The notes below the pieces were generated by a model that ran no database searches, had not been told where the DNA came from, and saw only the letters and a program-made list of their open reading frames with translations. 64,000 nucleotides of DNA from Anaspis maculata (Eukaryota; Arthropoda; Insecta; Coleoptera; Scraptiidae), in contig OX421962.1 of NCBI GenBank assembly GCA_949128115.1, positions 59,809,787 through 59,873,786 on the forward strand, read 5' to 3'. Positions 59,062 to 64,000 of this stretch are shown in pieces (the stretch's first letter is position 1; every line of letters starts with the position of its first letter). The translations under genes and the position numbers were made by a program.

Positions 59062-59417
59062 CGAGCGTTCATAAATTAAATGGGTCAAGGGTGCCTGTGA
59101 CTTGGAAAACATCTGTCGGAACTAGCATCGTTCATTTGATGTCTGTAATTTTTTGGTTATCGAATTTTTGTCAAATCAGTCGCAGTTTTCGTTTTCGGAA
59201 CATTTTAGATGTGGTTTTCACGGCAAAGCACAAAACCTACATGATCGAGGAGTATTTTCGGACTTGAAGTATTCTCGTGCACTTATGGCAGATCAGAGAT
59301 CAATAACATGAGACGTAACTTGTCAAAGTTTGACAAATTTATTACAAAAAGGATTACGCTAGTTTCGACAGACATTTTTGAATCCACAGGCACCCTTGAC
59401 CCATTTAATTAATGAAC
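59062..59417. mobile_element. TA-flanked CCGAG MITE, larger copy
   Basis: CCGAGCGTTCATAAATTAAA on the left; the complement of ccgagagttcattaattaaa on the right; TA on each side. It shares cggaactagcatcg and gtcaaagtttgacaaattta with 6298-6478, but has about 180 bp more in the middle. Confidence 0.78.
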
Positions 59418-59419
59418 TC

Positions 59420-62400
59420 TCGGTAGTATATTGTGAAACTAGTGTTACAATGACGATTTTTGTAAAACGACCAAGTTTGCTTAACGAGCCGCGAGGCGGC
59501 GAGCTAAGTAATGCAGGAGTATTACAAAAAGGAATTGTAACACATGTTTTTTATACTACTTTGTCTATTTTGCCTTAATTTACCTAATAAAAATTAAAAA
59601 ATGTACAAACTGACATTTGAATTGTGTTTATGTCATTAATGACAGCCAAAACAGTGGCGTAATAGTAGTTTACAATACGAGTTGGCTGTTACATAAGTAG
59701 TTTTCAGACACGAAGGCGAAATTTGCAGAACGAGGGCGCAGCCCGAGTTCTGTGAGTGGCTGAGTGTCGGAAAGCATCTTGTGTAACAAGCCACGAGTGT
59801 TGTACAACATTTTACGTGTTTGTTCTATTGGAAATTGCGAAATTTTTGTAATTTTTGAGGTTATTTTGACAAGTGTCAACTTAAATACATAAACTGTAAT
59901 ATCCATATACAACTTATATAAAAGTCATTACATCTCATGTATTAACACAACAAACACGTAAAAAAACTAACAGTGGCACAAAGAAACTATTTTCAGTTGC
60001 ACAAAGTAGAATTTTGTGACACTGTTTTTCGCAAAAACAGTGCTACAAAGTAGGTAGTCATAGTACATATAACTGAAATAGACAAAAAAATATGTAGTGT
60101 AACACAGCTATTAGGTATGTATTTGCGAACTAAAATATTCTGCTAAATAAGAGGTGTTCTACGTTTACAACAAAAAAATAACTAAAATTCCTAATTCCTT
60201 ATTCCTCCTGAAATGTTCTGGACGTGAGTAGGTAGGGTTAATGAAAATTATTATGTCATCAACTATTACAGGTGCCTACCTCGGTGCCTACTATTTAAAC
60301 TTTCGAGTTCAAATTAATTAAATAATTAAATCCAAAGAGATTTTTTATCGAAACAAAATTTTAGGGATAACGAAAATTAATGGAAGGGGTACTTTTAAAA
60401 GAAACACTCTGTACCTACAAGGTCCTATTATTATCAATCACAATATTTAAATTATTGCATCGTTTGCAAATTTTCTTTGTTATACATCCTGTCATTATAG
60501 GTATTTATGTTAGCGTGACCTAGATATAGCCGATGTTTACTATAGGTATTATGCAATTAGGTAATCAAGTTTTTTGCTAGATATTTTCTCCTACAAAGAA
60601 TTTTTCGGTGATTTCCCAGGATATTATTGTCTAAGTATACTTATTCGTCCCAGTGACTTATTCGTACCTACCTCGGTACCTACATTAAGAATATTGTAGA
60701 TACTTACGATTTAAACATGTTCATACGTTATAGGTAATATGAGAAAATAGGTATATTGTCTTTGAAATGTTTTGGAAAATTAAAATTAAGCGGAAACAAT
60801 TGACTCTTAAATGATAATGGTTTTCTTCTGATTCGCAGACAATATGACCGTTAGCTTGACTGCTAAACATGATATATCGAAAACTGATGATAATGACAAT
60901 GAAACATGCCGTACCAACAATAAGGTGAGTGAACTTAACTTTCTTTTCGCCATCACATATCACCCATCAGTATAAGAGCTTAATACTGAACTTGCGAGAA
61001 GACCGATGTAATGAAAATAATTATTGCGGTAGAATAAATGAAAGTTTAAAAATGTAAGTAGGTATACAAGTCCCGTTTGCCTAGATTGAGCATCGTACCT
61101 ACTTACCATGTTTTGTATCTAGATCTTTGAATTATTCTCTCAATAACAGATAATGTTCCTGTCAAAGAACGTGTTTTTTTTTTATAGGATGTGTACCTAC
61201 AGACATTTTAACAACATTTTTCGAACGTTTCTAGAAGTCCTTTTTTGCATGCATTACAATTTCTCCAGCATTCAACGTATCATTAGAACATTAGAAGCAT
61301 TGAGTCGAAAGGTTGAGGAAGTTGATTCGATTCAATGATGTAAGGAAATCGCTTCGGGTGCTCAGAAGCAGCAAAAGCTATGCTAATCGCGTAGGTATCT
61401 TGAGAAGGAGTTTGATTCAAGTTCAAGATGTGTAAATTTTAGTGCAGACGAAAAAGTAAAATGCCTGTCCTGGTTAAAGAGGACTCGATCCGTTTGGAAA
61501 TAAATTCCAAGGAACTATCTACAAAATTGATAAGCACGAATATGACAGCTATGTGTTTTCATATAGGTTGAGCTTTTACGTTAACTTATTATACGTACAT
61601 CGTCTCTAGATACATGTCAAATTTCTGCAAAATTCATCCAGTGGTGGCGGAATTACAGACAGCGATCGTGAAAAGTGGTAAAAATTTTGCTAAAAGTCGA
61701 CTCCACAACTACGCCGTCGCGTCGTTGCCACAACTCCACCGCCATTGGTTAAATTTTGTTGGAATTTGACATGTAAGTAAAGGTAAATTATGTCCTTGAT
61801 ATGACTTACTAAATTGAGGCTCCGTTACTTCGACCATTTCCGAAACAGACATTTTTTTGAAAGTCCAGCAGAAGATGTGGTGGAGGAACCCTGAACCCTC
61901 GCCTGACCCAATCCAACGCTTCATCCCTCAAGTTCATCAAAAAAACTGATGTTACTGAATTTACAACGTGAATGGGATATAGGATATAGGTAGGTACACG
62001 GATCATGTTTTGTTCCTGGTACGTCTACGTATGCTACATTTAATAATGTAGGACTTAGGTAGTTACTCGCTCGGTACATTATTATTGTTCTAGGCAGATA
62101 CTTATAACTATAAAAATTTATTAAACCCTGTCCCTGCCTACGCAGGTGGGTACCTACCTAACGTTAAGAACGGAACTTGCTTTCTACAACTCGCAACGCA
62201 AGGGAAGAAAGTTTACATTGAGTAAATGTAGAAGATATAGAAAAGGAGAGAGTGCAAAGATATGCGGCAGATCTCTATGATGAAAGAATTTGGGTACTTG
62301 GCTTTAGCACTTGCATGCATCTGCATTATCTCGATGGACAAGTTTATGATTTTAAAATTTTACTTTCTCTTATGTACCTACCTATTGTTTGTTGGTCGTT

Positions 62401-62830
62401 GTTGTAGGTAAGTTTTTGTATTGCGATATAACTACATCAAGAATAATTTATAAAGTTGGCAAATATTTTCCGAGCGCTTCTGATGGTTTGTTATTCAGTT
62501 CGAATAAAAAACGGTATCAAAATTTGAATTTGCGTGAATTAAGGCGACGGTTCAAGGTCGCGTTGGAGGATTGCGGTATAGTTTAGTTTACTTCGCGAAT
62601 AGAAAATTCCAACGCGGAACGACATTGACCAGACGTTATTGCAAACTAGGGTCGTTTGCATGGTGCACTGCTTGATTCAAGATTCAATAGTCCAGTTACA
62701 CTATGTTAAAAAATTTAGTAGAGGGTTGAAATTTTGCATATGTGTCTACACATTTCTCAATAGGTTATAAATAGGCATAGTAAAAGTAGACCGCACGATT
62801 GCAAGAAAAAAATAAAAATGTTCAAAAAGT
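59420..62830. other. Long intergenic stretch, unassigned
   Basis: No conserved protein, RNA or clean element was found. TAGGTAGGTACC-type motifs are very common, for example around 60235, 60665 and 61985. Short frames (60721-60963 minus, 61153-61338 plus, 62389-62586 plus) have no recognised domain. Unseen small exons cannot be ruled out. Confidence 0.35.
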
Positions 62831-62835
62831 CTGTA

Positions 62836-63260
62836 TTCAACGCTACGCTACGAACTTCTACATCGAGGAATCTTGCGAACCGTTTTAGATCCACATGCAT
62901 ACATGCAGTGAACGAAATATGCGGAAATTTAGGGATACATTTTCAGTGAAAGAATCAGTTTGATTCCTTTATTGCAATAGAAGATATAATTTTTCTGAGA
63001 AAAGGTTTCGCCCCGCGATTCCACATTTGTCGGTATTTAACGCTGCAGTGTGAACTTCTACATCGAGGAATCTTGCAAACTGTTCTAGATACATGCATAC
63101 ATCCAGCAAACGAAAGATGCAGGAAGAAATGAAGTATTTTTTTGTGGAAAAATCAACCTGATTCATTCATTTTCAAAGAAGATATCCCTATTTTTATGCG
63201 GAATCTATACTTATGCACTTATATGCGGATGCGATTTTCAAATCGCGGCGTTGCGGTTCA
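62836..63260. repeat. Tandem duplication, ~200-bp period, two diverged copies
   Basis: gaacttctacatcgaggaat, then cttgc, and catgcatacatgcag or catgcatacatccag, occur at about 62850 and 63050. agaagatat follows in each copy. Confidence 0.8.
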
Positions 63261-63264
63261 ACAA

Positions 63265-64000
63265 GCTGCTTCTGGCTCCGTGCTTGTGATCGATATAGGT
63301 ATAATTCTTTCTTAAAAGAAATTTCCTAGTTTTGGTTGATGTCATTCTGTTGTTTTCATTTTATTATTGACTACTCGTGTTTTCATAAAGATTGGTGATT
63401 TCTTGTGGTAGTTTTGGGACAATCTGTTTACAGGTAACAGTGAACAGTGAACTCAACTGGACTCCGAAAATGCGCTCATGAGACTCACCCCCGTGAGGAC
63501 TTTGCTACTTGTTTAATTACTGATAAGAACAAGAGGTAGCTGTGGGCTTGCTTTGCCCGTAGCATCCATGGCCCGTAGCTATGCTCGAAACAGGAATGAA
63601 AATGAAGCTTTTATCGCTGAGAGTACCTTATGTAGGTATACTATTTTTTCATAACTATTATGGATTCTTGAGTCTGGATTCAATGGGGGGATTGGAAGAG
63701 TTGATGGGAAATACTTAATTCACACAAACTATTTTGACAGTTGGATTGTGAATTATTATTATTATTATTCATAAAATCGTGGATCGTGACAATCCTAGCG
63801 ATTGTGATGACGTTGAGATGGGGTCTACGCCCCAAGAGGTGAAGATGGCAGCGAAAGAAGTGACGAGAAATCTGCAGCTTCATTCAAGCAAAGTGTAATA
63901 CAACAGTGCAAAAAAATGTACAAAGACTAGGCGCAAAGCAAGGAAGCTGTAAACCACTTTGGAATCGTCCTTATCGTTTACTTCGGCGAGCAGGCCAAAT
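63265..64000. other. Intergenic DNA at the window end, unassigned
   Basis: A short (ATT)n tract lies at about 63750-63770. No gene is seen. Confidence 0.4.

Overview
This is a eukaryotic window: AT-rich, with spliced genes using GT-AG introns, an eukaryotic tRNA gene, tRNA-derived SINEs, non-LTR retrotransposon remnants and very many inverted-repeat DNA elements. The protein sequences and repeat types suggest an arthropod, most likely an insect. A hemipteran is possible, but the species cannot be settled from the sequence alone.

Host genes are few. The firm one is a complete five-exon gene for a UBE2D-type (effete/UbcD1) ubiquitin-conjugating enzyme E2 (27191-37666, plus strand). It has a CpG-rich 5' region (26745-27190) and an AATAAA signal near 38179. 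Its third intron is about 8.3 kb and packed with repeats. A second probable gene is a small secreted protein on the minus strand (1180-1716), with a splice acceptor directly before its ATG. A tRNA-Val(AAC) gene lies at 49054-49126.

Almost everything else is transposon-derived. 1-13 kb: several 0.25-1.1 kb palindromic elements, a SINE and an (AC)n tract. 13.85-23.55 kb: a nested complex. An element with ~290-bp inverted ends and an internal ~272-bp tandem array holds a degenerate non-LTR retrotransposon (minus strand). That retrotransposon is cut by a 1.79-kb CACTA/Mirage-like element with a 2-bp target duplication, and three long foldback palindromes follow. 25.5-26.3 kb: a ~30-bp-unit minisatellite just upstream of the E2 gene. 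27.9-36.2 kb (E2 intron 3): a 2.5-kb foldback with another transposon in its loop, a transposase pseudogene, small hairpins and a non-LTR 3' end. 39.6-48.6 kb: many MITEs, including a TTAA-flanked one, a hAT element with a clean 8-bp duplication, a solo LTR and a second SINE copy. 51-64 kb: more palindromes, including two adjacent copies of one ~1.1-kb family, another hAT element with an 8-bp duplication, and a ~200-bp duplication.

The most unusual theme is the density of long palindromes, many headed TA-CAGGGTG. In several of them, one palindromic element sits at or near the symmetry centre of another. This could reflect insertion at palindrome centres, or inverted duplication of an element together with its flank. 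If transcribed, these loci, above all the one inside the E2 intron, would fold into long double-stranded RNA.
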